NCBI RefSeq assembly: GCF_000974445.1
Contig: NZ_BBOJ01000014.1
Location: 1-64,000 of the forward strand
Reading direction: 5' to 3'
Length of the DNA stretch: 64,000 bases
DNA from: Lentzea aerocolonigenes
Lineage (GTDB): Bacteria > Actinomycetota > Actinomycetes > Mycobacteriales > Pseudonocardiaceae
Shown here piece after piece: positions 7,403 through 15,457 of this stretch; position 1 is the first letter of the stretch; every line of letters starts with the position of its first letter. A program made the translations under genes and the position numbers. Under the pieces are notes generated by a model. The model worked only from the letters and a program-made list of their open reading frames with translations, searched no databases and was not told the origin of the DNA.

Positions 7403-8635
7403 GTGAAACGCCTGCTGCCCGTTCTGGGCGCGCTCGTGCTGGTCGGTGCCGTTGTCGCGGTGGTGGTGTGGCAACGGCCCGAGGTATCTCCGCCTCCGGT
7501 GCCGCAGAAGGACCTCGTCGTGCAGTACGCCGACGGGTCGCCGTTGTGGAACAGCAAGGACGGCGATCCGCCGCCGCTCGTGCGGCAGGTGCTGGACGAA
7601 CTGGGGCAGCAGGCTTCCCTGCCGGTCGACAGCCTCCGCCAGGTCGGCGCTGTCGTCGTGACGACGATCGACCCGAAGGCGCAGGCCGCGGGCAGGGCGG
7701 TGATCGAGGCGGTCACGCCGGCCCAACCGGGGACGCTGCGGTACTCGGTGACCGCCGTCGACCCGGCCACGGGTGGTGTGCTGGCCTACGTGCCGGGTGA
7801 CTCGCGTGACGACAGGACCGACTACGCGGGCGGGGTGCTCAGGGAACCGGGGTCGGCGTTCTTCCCGATCAACGCGGTTGCCGCACTGCAGAACGGCGTG
7901 AAGCTCGACAGGGTGTTCGACGGTCGGGCGCCGCGCACGTTCTACGGCACGACCATCAACGACAAGGCGAAGTGCGGCGAACGCTGCACCGTGCGCGACG
8001 CCCTCGCCAAGTCCAGCAACGTGGCCATGTACGACCTGGTGGTCAACCAGGTCGGGATCAAGCCGACCGTCGACACCGCGCACCAGGCGGGCGTGCCGGA
8101 CGCCGTCGTCCTGTCGGGTCAGCAGAAGAAGCTGCTCGTGGGCGAAGAAGGCGGCACCCCGAACGGTGTTGTCTCACTCGGGGGGATGCCGGCGGCGATG
8201 CGACCGCTCGACCTGACGACGGTGTACGCGACGTTCGCGGCGGGAGGCGTGCACCGCAGGACGCACTTCGTCGCCAAGGTGACCGGCGAGAGCGGCGATC
8301 TGCTCTACCGGGCGACCGAGAGCACCGCGTCCGCCTTCGACGCGGACGGCGCGCGGAGCAAGGCGATGGCGGACGAGGTCACGACCGTCCTGAAGGAGAA
8401 CACCCTCTGCCCTGGCTCGGTGTGCCGTGCCGCCGAGTACGAGATGCCGGACGCCGTGCCCGGTCTGAACCAGCACGCCTGGACCGTCGGGTACACCGAC
8501 CGGATGGCGGTCACCGTCCTGGTCGGCACGGCCGGCACGGCGCACCCGGTGAAGGACGCGACCGGGGCACCGATCGCGGGTGCCGGTCTGCCCAAGACCA
8601 TCTGGCAGCGGTTCGTCGAGAAGGTCCAGCAGTGA
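7403..8635 (+). CDS. Membrane-anchored transpeptidase-like protein (penicillin-binding fold) lacking catalytic Lys and KTG
   Basis: 410 residues. An N-terminal membrane anchor (residues 3-24) is followed by an extracytoplasmic domain that tracks the transpeptidase domain of class A penicillin-binding proteins: TTIDPKAQ, TAVDPATGGVLAYVPG, PGSAFFPINAVAALQNG, AKSSNVAMYDLV, MRPLDLTTVYATFAAGGV, HAWTVGYTDRMAVTVLVG. In active enzymes the third of these reads PGSxxKP. Here S151 is kept but the lysine position 154 is Phe. SSN (204-206) matches SxN, but no KTG is found before WTVGYT. No glycosyltransferase domain is present. It therefore looks like a pseudoenzyme, perhaps a scaffold or beta-lactam/muropeptide sensor (inference). 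GTG start at 7403 with GGGGGAG upstream. Confidence 0.75.
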   Translation: MKRLLPVLGALVLVGAVVAVVVWQRPEVSPPPVPQKDLVVQYADGSPLWNSKDGDPPPLVRQVLDELGQQASLPVDSLRQVGAVVVTTIDPKAQAAGRAVIEAVTPAQPGTLRYSVTAVDPATGGVLAYVPGDSRDDRTDYAGGVLREPGSAFFPINAVAALQNGVKLDRVFDGRAPRTFYGTTINDKAKCGERCTVRDALAKSSNVAMYDLVVNQVGIKPTVDTAHQAGVPDAVVLSGQQKKLLVGEEGGTPNGVVSLGGMPAAMRPLDLTTVYATFAAGGVHRRTHFVAKVTGESGDLLYRATESTASAFDADGARSKAMADEVTTVLKENTLCPGSVCRAAEYEMPDAVPGLNQHAWTVGYTDRMAVTVLVGTAGTAHPVKDATGAPIAGAGLPKTIWQRFVEKVQQ

Positions 8636-9483
8636 AGCGGTTCCTGCCCGGGCTCGGCGCGCTGGCGCTGGTCGCGGCGATCATCGGGTACGTGGTGTGG
8701 CAACGGCCTGCCGCGCCGGTGCCGCTGCCTCCCGCACCGAAGGAGGTCGTCCTCCAGTACGCGGACGGGTCGCGGTTGTGGAGCAGTGCCGACGGCCAGC
8801 CCAACTCGGTGATCGTGGAGCGGGTGCTGGCGGAGCTGCACGGGGCCAACCTGCCGCTGGACGCGCTCAAGCTCGTCGGCGGGGCGGTGCGCACGACGAT
8901 CGACGCCAGGACGCAGACCGTCTCCGCCACCGTCGTCGGCCGGTTGGTCGCCCCGAACCAGAGGCTGAGTGCGACCGTGACGGCAGTCGACCCGGTCTCC
9001 GGCGGAGTGCGGGCGTACGTGCCGGGTCCCAGGCGGGGCCTCAACGACCCGGCGGACGAGCCGCGGGAGACGGTCCCGGAACTCGCCGAGCCGTTCGCAC
9101 TGGCGGACGCACCGGATCTCGTGCAAGCGCGGATGCGGCCGCTCGACCTGACCGCCGCGTACGCGACCTTCGCCGCTGGAGGCGTCCAGCGCAGGGCGCA
9201 CTTCGTCGCCGCGGTCACGGGCGCGGACGGATCGTCGCTGTACCAGGCCGCCGAAACTGACAAGTCCGTCTTCGGCGACGACGTCGCGGACCGGATCACC
9301 TTGGAGCTGAAGGAAAAGCCCGGCTGCAACAGCGTCGCGTGCGTACCGGACGCGTTCCCGTGGGCGGTCGGCTACACGCCGCAGCTCGCCGTCACGGTGC
9401 TGGTGGACCAGGCCGGCGGCGACGTTGACGCCGGCCTGTCCGTGGCGATCTGGCAGGAGCTCGTGGCGGAGCTGACGGAGTAG
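8632..9483 (+). CDS. Second, shortened transpeptidase-like paralogue
   Basis: 283 residues, overlapping the previous gene by GTGA. It is clearly its paralogue: the same anchor (KRFLPGLGALALVAAIIGYVVWQRP against KRLLPVLGALVLVGAVVAVVVWQRP), VVLQYADGSRLWSS, TTIDARTQ, TAVDPVSGGVRAYVPG, then MRPLDLTAAYATFAAGGV and WAVGYTPQLAVTVLV. About 125 residues that would contain the SxxK and SxN regions are missing between AYVPG and MRPLDL, so it cannot be a transpeptidase. It appears to be a tandem duplicate that lost the catalytic core while keeping an open frame. It ends 5 bp before the convergent ligase gene. Confidence 0.72.
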   Translation: MKRFLPGLGALALVAAIIGYVVWQRPAAPVPLPPAPKEVVLQYADGSRLWSSADGQPNSVIVERVLAELHGANLPLDALKLVGGAVRTTIDARTQTVSATVVGRLVAPNQRLSATVTAVDPVSGGVRAYVPGPRRGLNDPADEPRETVPELAEPFALADAPDLVQARMRPLDLTAAYATFAAGGVQRRAHFVAAVTGADGSSLYQAAETDKSVFGDDVADRITLELKEKPGCNSVACVPDAFPWAVGYTPQLAVTVLVDQAGGDVDAGLSVAIWQELVAELTE

Positions 9484-9487
9484 CCGG

Positions 9488-10984
9488 TCAGCCGACGTGC
9501 CACGTGTGCACGGGTTCGCCGCCGTGCATCAGCTCCAGGTAGCGCTTGAGCATCCCGGTCAGGGCCGCTTCCCTGGCCATGCCGCGTTCCTCGAGCAGCG
9601 CAACGGTTTCCCGCTGCCACGACGACCCGGTGCGCCGCGCGAGGCAGCGCTGCTCGATCACACCGAGGTAGCGTTCGCGGGCCTCGTCGGAGACACCGCA
9701 GTCGCGCAGGCCCTCGTGCGCCATCGGCAGCAGGCGCCGCAGCACCAGCTCGTCCGGCGGGATCCAGCCGATGCCCGGCCAGTACAGCTGGGCGTTCATG
9801 CCGTGCCTGGCACCGGTGTAGAGGTTCTCCTCGGCCGCCTGGAACGACATCTGCGTCCACAGCGGACGTTCCTGGGCGATGAGGGCGCGCTGGGTGCCGT
9901 AGAAGAACGCCGCGTTGGCCATCGTGTCGAGGACCGTCGGGCCCGCTGGCAGGACGCGGTTCTCCACGCGCAGGTGCGGCACACCGTCGACGACGTCGTA
10001 GACGGGGCGGTTCCAGCGCCAGATGGTGCCGTTGTGCAGGCGCAGCTCCGAAAGACGAGGCGCACCACCGGCTTCGAGGGTCTCCAGCGGGTCCTCGTCG
10101 TCGGTTTCGGGCAGCAGGCTGGGGAAGTAGCGCACGTTCTCCTCGAACAGGTCGAAGATCGACGTGATCCACCGTTCACCGAACCACACCCGCGGGCGGA
10201 CGCCCTGGTTCTTCAGCTCGTCCGGGCGGGTGTCGGTCGCCTGCTGGAACAACGGGATCCGGGTCTCGTGCCAGAGCGCCTTGCCCAGCAGAAAGGCGGA
10301 GTTCGCGGCGATCGCGACCTGAACCCCTGCCAGGCACTGGGCGGCGTTCCAGTGCGAGGCGAAGTTCGTCGGCTCGACCTGCAGGTGCAGCTGCACCGAC
10401 GTGCAGGCGGCCTCCGGCAGGATCGACTCCGCGTAGCTCAGGAGCTTCTCCGGCCCTCTGCCCGGCATCGCCGGACCTTCCATGTGCAGCACCATCTCCT
10501 CGCCGCGGGCGGCGAAGATGGTGTCGTTGAGGAGCGCGTACCTCGGTGAGTCGGAGAGCCACTTGCGGTCGAAGTGCCTCTCCCGCAACGTCGGCAGCAC
10601 GCCGATCATGGCGAGGTTGGCGCCGACGTCGTGGGCCTTGGAGTCCGCGCTGTCGAGCGATGTGCGCAGTTCCTCTTCCAGGCCAAGCATCTCGCCCCCG
10701 GCCAGCTCGCGCGGTGGGACGTTGATCTCCAGGTTCTGCTGTCCCAGCTCGAGCGTGTACGAGGGATCGTCGATCTTTTCGAGCACCTCCGAGTTCGCCA
10801 TCGCCGGCCGCATCGCGTCGTCGACGAGGTTCAGCTCGATTTCGAGCCCCATCTGCCGACGGGGAAAGGAAAATGTGTCTTCGGCCAGCATCGTGGCCAA
10901 TGCGTCGAGACTCCGCTGCATCTTCTCGCGATAACGCTGGCGGTCGTCTCTGGTGAACGTGCGGCTGGACACTTCGCTTCCCAT
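9488..10984 (-). CDS. Glutamate-cysteine ligase-like enzyme (GCS2-type family)
   Basis: 498-residue cytoplasmic ATP-dependent carboxylate-amine ligase of the gamma-glutamylcysteine synthetase-like superfamily. Visible features are MGLEIELNLVD near residue 45 (metal-binding glutamates), LELGQQNLEINVPP, MEGPAMPGRGPEKLLSYAESILPEAACTSVQLHLQV, WGNRP-like WRWNRPVYDVVDG, and HLRVENRVLPAGPTVLDTMANAAFFYG. Family members condense glutamate with an amine-bearing partner. Because most actinobacteria use mycothiol, the true substrate may not be cysteine. ATG at 10984 is chosen: it immediately precedes the first conserved segment, and the upstream reading is low-quality. It is divergent from the methyltransferase gene across 210 bp. 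Confidence 0.8.
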   Translation of the reverse strand: MGSEVSSRTFTRDDRQRYREKMQRSLDALATMLAEDTFSFPRRQMGLEIELNLVDDAMRPAMANSEVLEKIDDPSYTLELGQQNLEINVPPRELAGGEMLGLEEELRTSLDSADSKAHDVGANLAMIGVLPTLRERHFDRKWLSDSPRYALLNDTIFAARGEEMVLHMEGPAMPGRGPEKLLSYAESILPEAACTSVQLHLQVEPTNFASHWNAAQCLAGVQVAIAANSAFLLGKALWHETRIPLFQQATDTRPDELKNQGVRPRVWFGERWITSIFDLFEENVRYFPSLLPETDDEDPLETLEAGGAPRLSELRLHNGTIWRWNRPVYDVVDGVPHLRVENRVLPAGPTVLDTMANAAFFYGTQRALIAQERPLWTQMSFQAAEENLYTGARHGMNAQLYWPGIGWIPPDELVLRRLLPMAHEGLRDCGVSDEARERYLGVIEQRCLARRTGSSWQRETVALLEERGMAREAALTGMLKRYLELMHGGEPVHTWHVG

Positions 10985-11194
10985 GCCGCTAACCCCTTCG
11001 CTCGGCGCCGGTGGGCGCGGGCCAGGCGGAACGCCAAACGTGACACAGCGGAAACCTGCTTTACATCGCCCAAAACGGTGCTCTCTGTCACGTCGAGGTA
11101 ACAACCAGCGATCATCCGCTGGTCGGGCGTGCGCGGTTCCGCCCTCCGGACTACCTCGCCTGTTCCACATCGGGCCGGATGCGAAACTTCCGGC

Positions 11195-11986
11195 GTGGCG
11201 AAGGTGATCGAGATCAACGACCCGGCCGATCCGAGGTTGGACGACTTCCGCGACCTCTCGACGGCCGATCGCAGGCCTGACCGACCGGGAGGACGCGGTC
11301 TCGTCATCGCCGAGGGTGTCGTGGTCGTGGAACGCATGCTGACCTCGCCGTACCCGATCCGCGGCCTGCTCGGGGTGAGGCGCCGGATCGAGGCCCTGGA
11401 CCTTTCTGACCTGGACGTTCCAGCGTACGTCACATCGGCGGAGGTGATGGCGTCCGTTGTCGGCTTCCACCTCAACCGGGGCGTGCTGGCAGCTGCTGAC
11501 CGCGCCCCCGCGGTGTCGTTCGACGAGCTGGTCTCGGGTGCTCAGCGCCTCGCCGTGCTGGAGGGCGTCGGCGACCACGAGAACCTGGGCTCGATCTTCC
11601 GCAACGCCGCCGCGCTGGGCGTGGACGGTGTCCTGCTGGGCCCCGGCTGCAGCGATCCGCTGTATCGACGCAGTGTCCGGGTGTCGATGGGCCACGTGCT
11701 GCGCGTGCCGTTCGCTAGCACGGATGAGTGGCCCGCGGCGCTGAACATGTTGCAGCACAAGGGGTTCACAGTTGCCGCTCTGACGCCGCGCCCTTCAGCC
11801 CCGCATCTTGCGGACGCGGGGCTGCGCGGCCGGCGGGTCGCCGTCCTGCTCGGCTCGGAAGGACCGGGGCTCACCGAGGAGGCGATCGAGGCGGCCGACG
11901 TGGCGGTGCGGATCCCCATGTCGTCCGGGGTGGATTCGCTGAACGTGGCCACCGCCGGCGCGGTGGCGTTCTACGCCCTGCTTTAG
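11195..11986 (+). CDS. TrmH/SpoU-family RNA 2'-O-ribose methyltransferase
   Basis: 263 residues. The N-terminal substrate-binding domain (about 1-100; LVIAEGVVVVERML) is followed by a SPOUT domain with the three family motifs: LEGVGDHENLGSIFRNAAALGVDGVLLG (motif 1, catalytic Arg in FRNAAA), VAVLLGSEGPGLTEEA (motif 2) and IPMSSGVDSLNVATAGAVAFY (motif 3). It transfers a methyl group from SAM to a ribose 2'-OH in rRNA or tRNA through a trefoil-knot dimer. The target nucleotide is not deducible. GTG at 11195 (VAKVIEINDPADPR) is preferred over upstream starts, which lack conserved sequence. Its stop overlaps the convergent DUF2537 gene by 3 bp. Confidence 0.88.
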   Translation: MAKVIEINDPADPRLDDFRDLSTADRRPDRPGGRGLVIAEGVVVVERMLTSPYPIRGLLGVRRRIEALDLSDLDVPAYVTSAEVMASVVGFHLNRGVLAAADRAPAVSFDELVSGAQRLAVLEGVGDHENLGSIFRNAAALGVDGVLLGPGCSDPLYRRSVRVSMGHVLRVPFASTDEWPAALNMLQHKGFTVAALTPRPSAPHLADAGLRGRRVAVLLGSEGPGLTEEAIEAADVAVRIPMSSGVDSLNVATAGAVAFYALL

Positions 11987-12576
11987 AGCAACGTCAGGAT
12001 CAGCGCGATCCAGGCGACCAGCACCCCGGTGACCACGCCGTACGCGACCCAGCGCCACACCGGCACCTTGCGGCCGAGCCACACGCTGGGCGCGAGACCG
12101 CCGACGACCAGCACGTTCGCGACGAGCGCGAGCCACCTGCTGGTCTCGCCGAGGCCCAGCGACAGCGACACCACGGTCACCGTGACGATCGCCGCCGTGA
12201 TGACGCTGACGGTGAGCCCGGTGCCCCACGGCGTCGGCTCGGGTTCCTCGGCTTCGGGCTCGGCAGGCTTGGCCGGTTCCTCCGGCGCCTCGACGCTGAC
12301 GAGTTCCCCGCTGACCGGGTCGGTGTACCGGACGGGCGCGTTCATGGCCGCCGCGATCCTGCCCGCGAGCTGCTTGCCGCGACGGGCGACCAGCGCGCTG
12401 GCCACACCGTCGGCCGGTGTCTCGGTGCGCACCACCGCGTCGGCGACCTTCGCCCACTCGTGCAGGGCCTCGGCCAGGTCGGCGCCGAGGGGCAGGCTGT
12501 GCGGGTCGACCTCGCGTTCGCCGGACTCGTCCTCCCCGGCGAGCACGGCGCGGCCGTCCCGGACTCGCAACTCCAC
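11983..12576 (-). CDS. DUF2537 membrane protein
   Basis: 197 residues: a soluble N-terminal half beginning MELRVRDGRAVLAGEDESGE, a Pro/Glu-rich spacer near residues 98-115, then three to four transmembrane helices (TVSVITAAIVTVTVVSLSL, WLALVANVLVVGGLAPSVWL, WVAYGVVTGVLVAWIALILTLL). The N-terminal pattern and its location beside trmH match the actinobacterial DUF2537 family; no function is established. It is transcribed alone, convergent with the methyltransferase. Confidence 0.75.
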   Translation of the reverse strand: MELRVRDGRAVLAGEDESGEREVDPHSLPLGADLAEALHEWAKVADAVVRTETPADGVASALVARRGKQLAGRIAAAMNAPVRYTDPVSGELVSVEAPEEPAKPAEPEAEEPEPTPWGTGLTVSVITAAIVTVTVVSLSLGLGETSRWLALVANVLVVGGLAPSVWLGRKVPVWRWVAYGVVTGVLVAWIALILTLL

Positions 12577-12627
12577 GAACCCCTCCTCGGTCTTTCGCAG
12601 CCTCGCCGCAGAACCTATCGGACGGAC

Positions 12628-13041
12628 CTAAGGTCTCAACGCCTCCGTTGCCCGCGCGAAGTAGTCGAACAACGTCCGCCGCTCCTCCTCGCTGTACCTC
12701 GCGAACACCTCGCCGAGCTTCTGACGGGCCGGCGCCAGGGCCTCGGCCAGCTCGGTCGGCTCACCCACCGGCTCGACGATCACCTTGCGCCGGTCGTCCG
12801 GCGACGGCGTCCTGCGCACGTAGCCCGCGGCCTCCAGGCGGTCGATCAGCCGGGTCGTGGGGCCCGTGGTCAGGCCGGTCTGGGCGGACAGCTCGCCGGG
12901 GGTCATCGGCCCGTTGAGGTCGAGGAGGTTCAGCGCGTACATGTCCGTGCCGCCCAGCCCGCACTCCCTGGCCGCGTGCAGGCCGTGCAGCACCATCGCG
13001 CCGACGTAGCGGCGGTAGATCTCGTGCGCGTCTGTTGACAC
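12628..13041 (-). CDS. MarR-family regulator
   Basis: 137 residues with a MarR winged helix: MTPGELSAQTGLTTGPTTRLIDRLEAAGYV (about 45-75) followed by wing residues PDDRRKVIV. GTG start at 13041. It is divergent from the SnoaL-like gene across 91 bp containing repeated GAAGAG/CTCTTC palindromes, which are probably its operator, so it likely controls itself and that neighbour. The ligand is unknown. Confidence 0.88.
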   Translation of the reverse strand: MSTDAHEIYRRYVGAMVLHGLHAARECGLGGTDMYALNLLDLNGPMTPGELSAQTGLTTGPTTRLIDRLEAAGYVRRTPSPDDRRKVIVEPVGEPTELAEALAPARQKLGEVFARYSEEERRTLFDYFARATEALRP

Positions 13042-13060
13042 CGGCTCACCCCGTTCGTAA

Positions 13061-13115
13061 TCTCTTCCTCAATGAAGAGACTTCTTGAAGGAAGAGACTT
13101 CTCTGACGAAGAGAA
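13061..13115. promoter_or_regulatory. Tandem palindromic operator between marR and SnoaL genes
   Basis: Three inverted repeats in 55 bp: TCTCTTC-n6-GAAGAGA (13061-13080), CTTC-TT-GAAG (13081-13090) and TTCTCT-n5-AGAGAA (13099-13115). The GAAGAG/CTCTTC half-site recurs throughout. MarR proteins bind such palindromes. Position and repetition support autoregulation by the adjacent regulator. Confidence 0.65.
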
Positions 13116-13132
13116 CTTAGCAAGGGGGAACC

Positions 13133-13561
13133 ATGGGTGACGAAGCAGGCGTCCGGGCGTTGTTCGCGCGGCTCACCGAGGCGTGGAACCGGGGCGACGG
13201 GGCCGCGTACGGCGAGTGCTTCACCGACGACGCGACCTACGTGGCGTGGGTGGGCACGGTCTACCGCGGCGGCGAGGACATCGGGCGGTCGCACCAGGTG
13301 CTGTTCGACACCTTCCTCAAGGGCACGAAGCTCACCACCGAGGGCGATGTCGAGGTGCGGTTCTACGGCGAGGACACCGCCGTGCTGACGGCCCGAGGCG
13401 ACGTCGGCAAGAAGCAGAGCAAGGGCACCAAGGTTCAGACGTTCACGCTGGTCCGGCGCAACGGCGTGTGGAAGGTCGCGGCGTTCCAGAACACCAAGCG
13501 CCACTCGCTGCTGGAGAGGATCTCGTTCCGGTTCCAGCCCGGGATCCGGCCCGCGGCGTGA
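13133..13561 (+). CDS. SnoaL-like/SgcJ-EcaC family small protein
   Basis: 142 residues of the NTF2-like alpha+beta barrel fold. The start GVRALFARLTEAWNRGDGAAYGECFTDDATYV is the typical DUF4440/SgcJ-EcaC motif, and the C-terminal half ends TFTLVRRNGVWKVAAFQNTKRHS. Such proteins bind small hydrophobic ligands, sometimes as polyketide-modifying enzymes; a precise role cannot be stated. ATG at 13133 has a strong AAGGGGGAA Shine-Dalgarno. It is controlled from the shared palindromic region with the divergent MarR gene. Confidence 0.82.
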   Translation: MGDEAGVRALFARLTEAWNRGDGAAYGECFTDDATYVAWVGTVYRGGEDIGRSHQVLFDTFLKGTKLTTEGDVEVRFYGEDTAVLTARGDVGKKQSKGTKVQTFTLVRRNGVWKVAAFQNTKRHSLLERISFRFQPGIRPAA

Positions 13562-13568
13562 GTCGTGA

Positions 13569-13609
13569 GGTCGCGTTCGCGCCAGATCCCCATTGGCGCG
13601 AACGCGACC
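13569..13609. terminator. Bidirectional hairpin terminator
   Basis: A perfect 16-bp stem, GGTCGCGTTCGCGCCA (13569-13584) with 13594-13609, and a 9-nt loop. It lies between the convergent SnoaL-like gene and the ABC exporter. Confidence 0.7.
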
Positions 13610-13615
13610 ACAGGC

Positions 13616-15457
13616 CTACGCGAGCGAGTCGCGCCAGGCCGTGTGCAGGGCGGCGAACCGGCCCCGCTCACCGATCAGCTCCTCTGGGGAGCCGTCCTCC
13701 ACCACAATGCCACCATCCAGCACCAGCACGCGGTCCGCGATCAGGACCGTGGACAGGCGGTGGGCGATGATGAACGCAGTCCGGTCGGCCAGCACCGTCT
13801 CCAGGGCTGCCTGCACGGCGCGTTCGGTGGGTACGTCCAGAGATGATGTTGCCTCATCCAGGACGAGCACCGCCGGGTCGGCCAGGAACGCCCGCGCGAA
13901 CGCGACCATCTGGCGCTGGCCGGCGGACAGCCGGCCGCCCCGCTTGCGGACGTCCGTGTCGTAGCCGTCGGGCAGGGCCGCGATGAACTCGTGCGCGCCC
14001 ACCTCGGCCGCCGCCGCCTCGACCTCCGCCCTCGTGGCCGACGGACGGCCCAGGGCGATGTTGTCGGCGACCGAGCCGGAGAACAGGAAGTTCTCCTGGG
14101 TCACCATCACCACGGCGCGCCGCAGGTCCGTGTCCGCCACCGTGCGCAGGTCGTGGCCGTCCAGCCGCACCGAGCCCGCCGACGGGTCGTAGAACCGCGC
14201 CACGAGCTTGGCCAGGGTGGTCTTGCCCGCGCCGGTCGCGCCCACCAGCGCCACGGTCTGACCCGCCGGCACGTCCAGCGAGAAGCGCGGAAGCACCTGC
14301 CGGGACGTGCCGGGGTAGCGGAACTCGACCTCGGCGAACCGGACCGCACCACGTGCGTGCGGCAGGGCCACCGGGGACTTCGGTTCCGGCACCGACGGCT
14401 CCTCCTCCAGGACGCCGGAGATCTTCTCCAGGGCGGCCGTGGCGGAGGAGTACGAGTTCGCGAACATCGCCAGCTCGTCGAACGGGTCGTAGAACCGGCG
14501 CAGGTACAGCGTGAACGCGGTCAGCACGCCCAGCTCCAGCGAGCCGCCCGCCACCCGGTACGCGCCCCACGCCAGCACGATCGCCAGCGACACGTTGCCG
14601 ATCGTGCGGATCGTCGCGACGAACGTGGCCATCACGCCCAGCGCGTCCATGTTCGCGTCGCGGAACTGGCCGTTGAAGCCCTTCATGATCTGCTCGTTGC
14701 GGGGCTGGCGGCGGAACGCCTGCACCGCGCGGATGCCGTTCATGGACTCGACGAACTGCACGATGATCTTGGCGATGGCGCCGCGCGTGCCGCGGTACGC
14801 CTCCATCGAGCGGCGGCGGAACCAGCGCCAGATGAAGTACAGCGGCAGGAAGCCCACGACCACGACCATGGCCAGCGGTGTGTCGAGCCAGAGCAGGATC
14901 ACGGCGATGCCCGCCACGGACAGCGCCGCGTTGAACAGGCTGTCCAGGCCCTCCTCCAGCAGGTCCTGCAACGCGTCGACGTCGCTGGTCAGCCGTGAGA
15001 TGACCTTGCCGGACGTGTAGGACTCGTGGAAGCCGACCGACAACCGCTGCGAGTGCCGGAAGATCCGCCCGCGCAGGTCCAGGAGCAGGTCTTGGCCCAC
15101 GCGGCCGGAGACCCGCAGGAACGCCCAGCGCAGGAACGTCGTCAGGCCCGCGCAGATCGCGTAGCCCGCCACGCACCACACCAGGATCGACGCGCCACCG
15201 TCGATCGCCGCCGGGATGCCCTTGTCGATCGCGGCGGCGATCAGCAGCGGCAGCGCGAGGTTCGCGAGGTTGCCGCCGACCACCGCGGCGATCGCCAGCG
15301 ACGTGCGGCCGAGGTGTGGGCGCAGCAACGAGCCCAGCAGCCTGCGTGAGCGGGCCTGCAGGCGCAGTCCCGTGTGGTACGAGATCTCGTCGATCTCCTC
15401 GGCGGCGACGCCGCGCCACTCTTCTTCTTTTTGTTGCACCACGACCTGATCACTCAC
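13616..15457 (-). CDS. ABC exporter half-transporter B (type IV, transmembrane domain plus ATPase)
   Basis: 613 residues. An ABC_membrane domain with six helices (about 50-330) is fused to an ATPase domain: Walker A GATGAGKTT, signature LSAGQRQMV (Ser-Ala-Gly-Gln in place of SGGQ), Walker B VLVLDEATSSLD and the His switch IIAHRLST. It begins GTG at 15457 (VSDQVVVQQKEEE), overlapping the stop of the first half-transporter by GTGA. Heterodimeric exporters of the BmrCD/TM287-288 kind export drugs, lipids or peptides. One partner usually has a degenerate catalytic site; this half keeps the catalytic Glu in DEATSSLD, so it should be the catalytically competent one. Substrate unknown. Confidence 0.92.
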   Translation of the reverse strand: MSDQVVVQQKEEEWRGVAAEEIDEISYHTGLRLQARSRRLLGSLLRPHLGRTSLAIAAVVGGNLANLALPLLIAAAIDKGIPAAIDGGASILVWCVAGYAICAGLTTFLRWAFLRVSGRVGQDLLLDLRGRIFRHSQRLSVGFHESYTSGKVISRLTSDVDALQDLLEEGLDSLFNAALSVAGIAVILLWLDTPLAMVVVVGFLPLYFIWRWFRRRSMEAYRGTRGAIAKIIVQFVESMNGIRAVQAFRRQPRNEQIMKGFNGQFRDANMDALGVMATFVATIRTIGNVSLAIVLAWGAYRVAGGSLELGVLTAFTLYLRRFYDPFDELAMFANSYSSATAALEKISGVLEEEPSVPEPKSPVALPHARGAVRFAEVEFRYPGTSRQVLPRFSLDVPAGQTVALVGATGAGKTTLAKLVARFYDPSAGSVRLDGHDLRTVADTDLRRAVVMVTQENFLFSGSVADNIALGRPSATRAEVEAAAAEVGAHEFIAALPDGYDTDVRKRGGRLSAGQRQMVAFARAFLADPAVLVLDEATSSLDVPTERAVQAALETVLADRTAFIIAHRLSTVLIADRVLVLDGGIVVEDGSPEELIGERGRFAALHTAWRDSLA

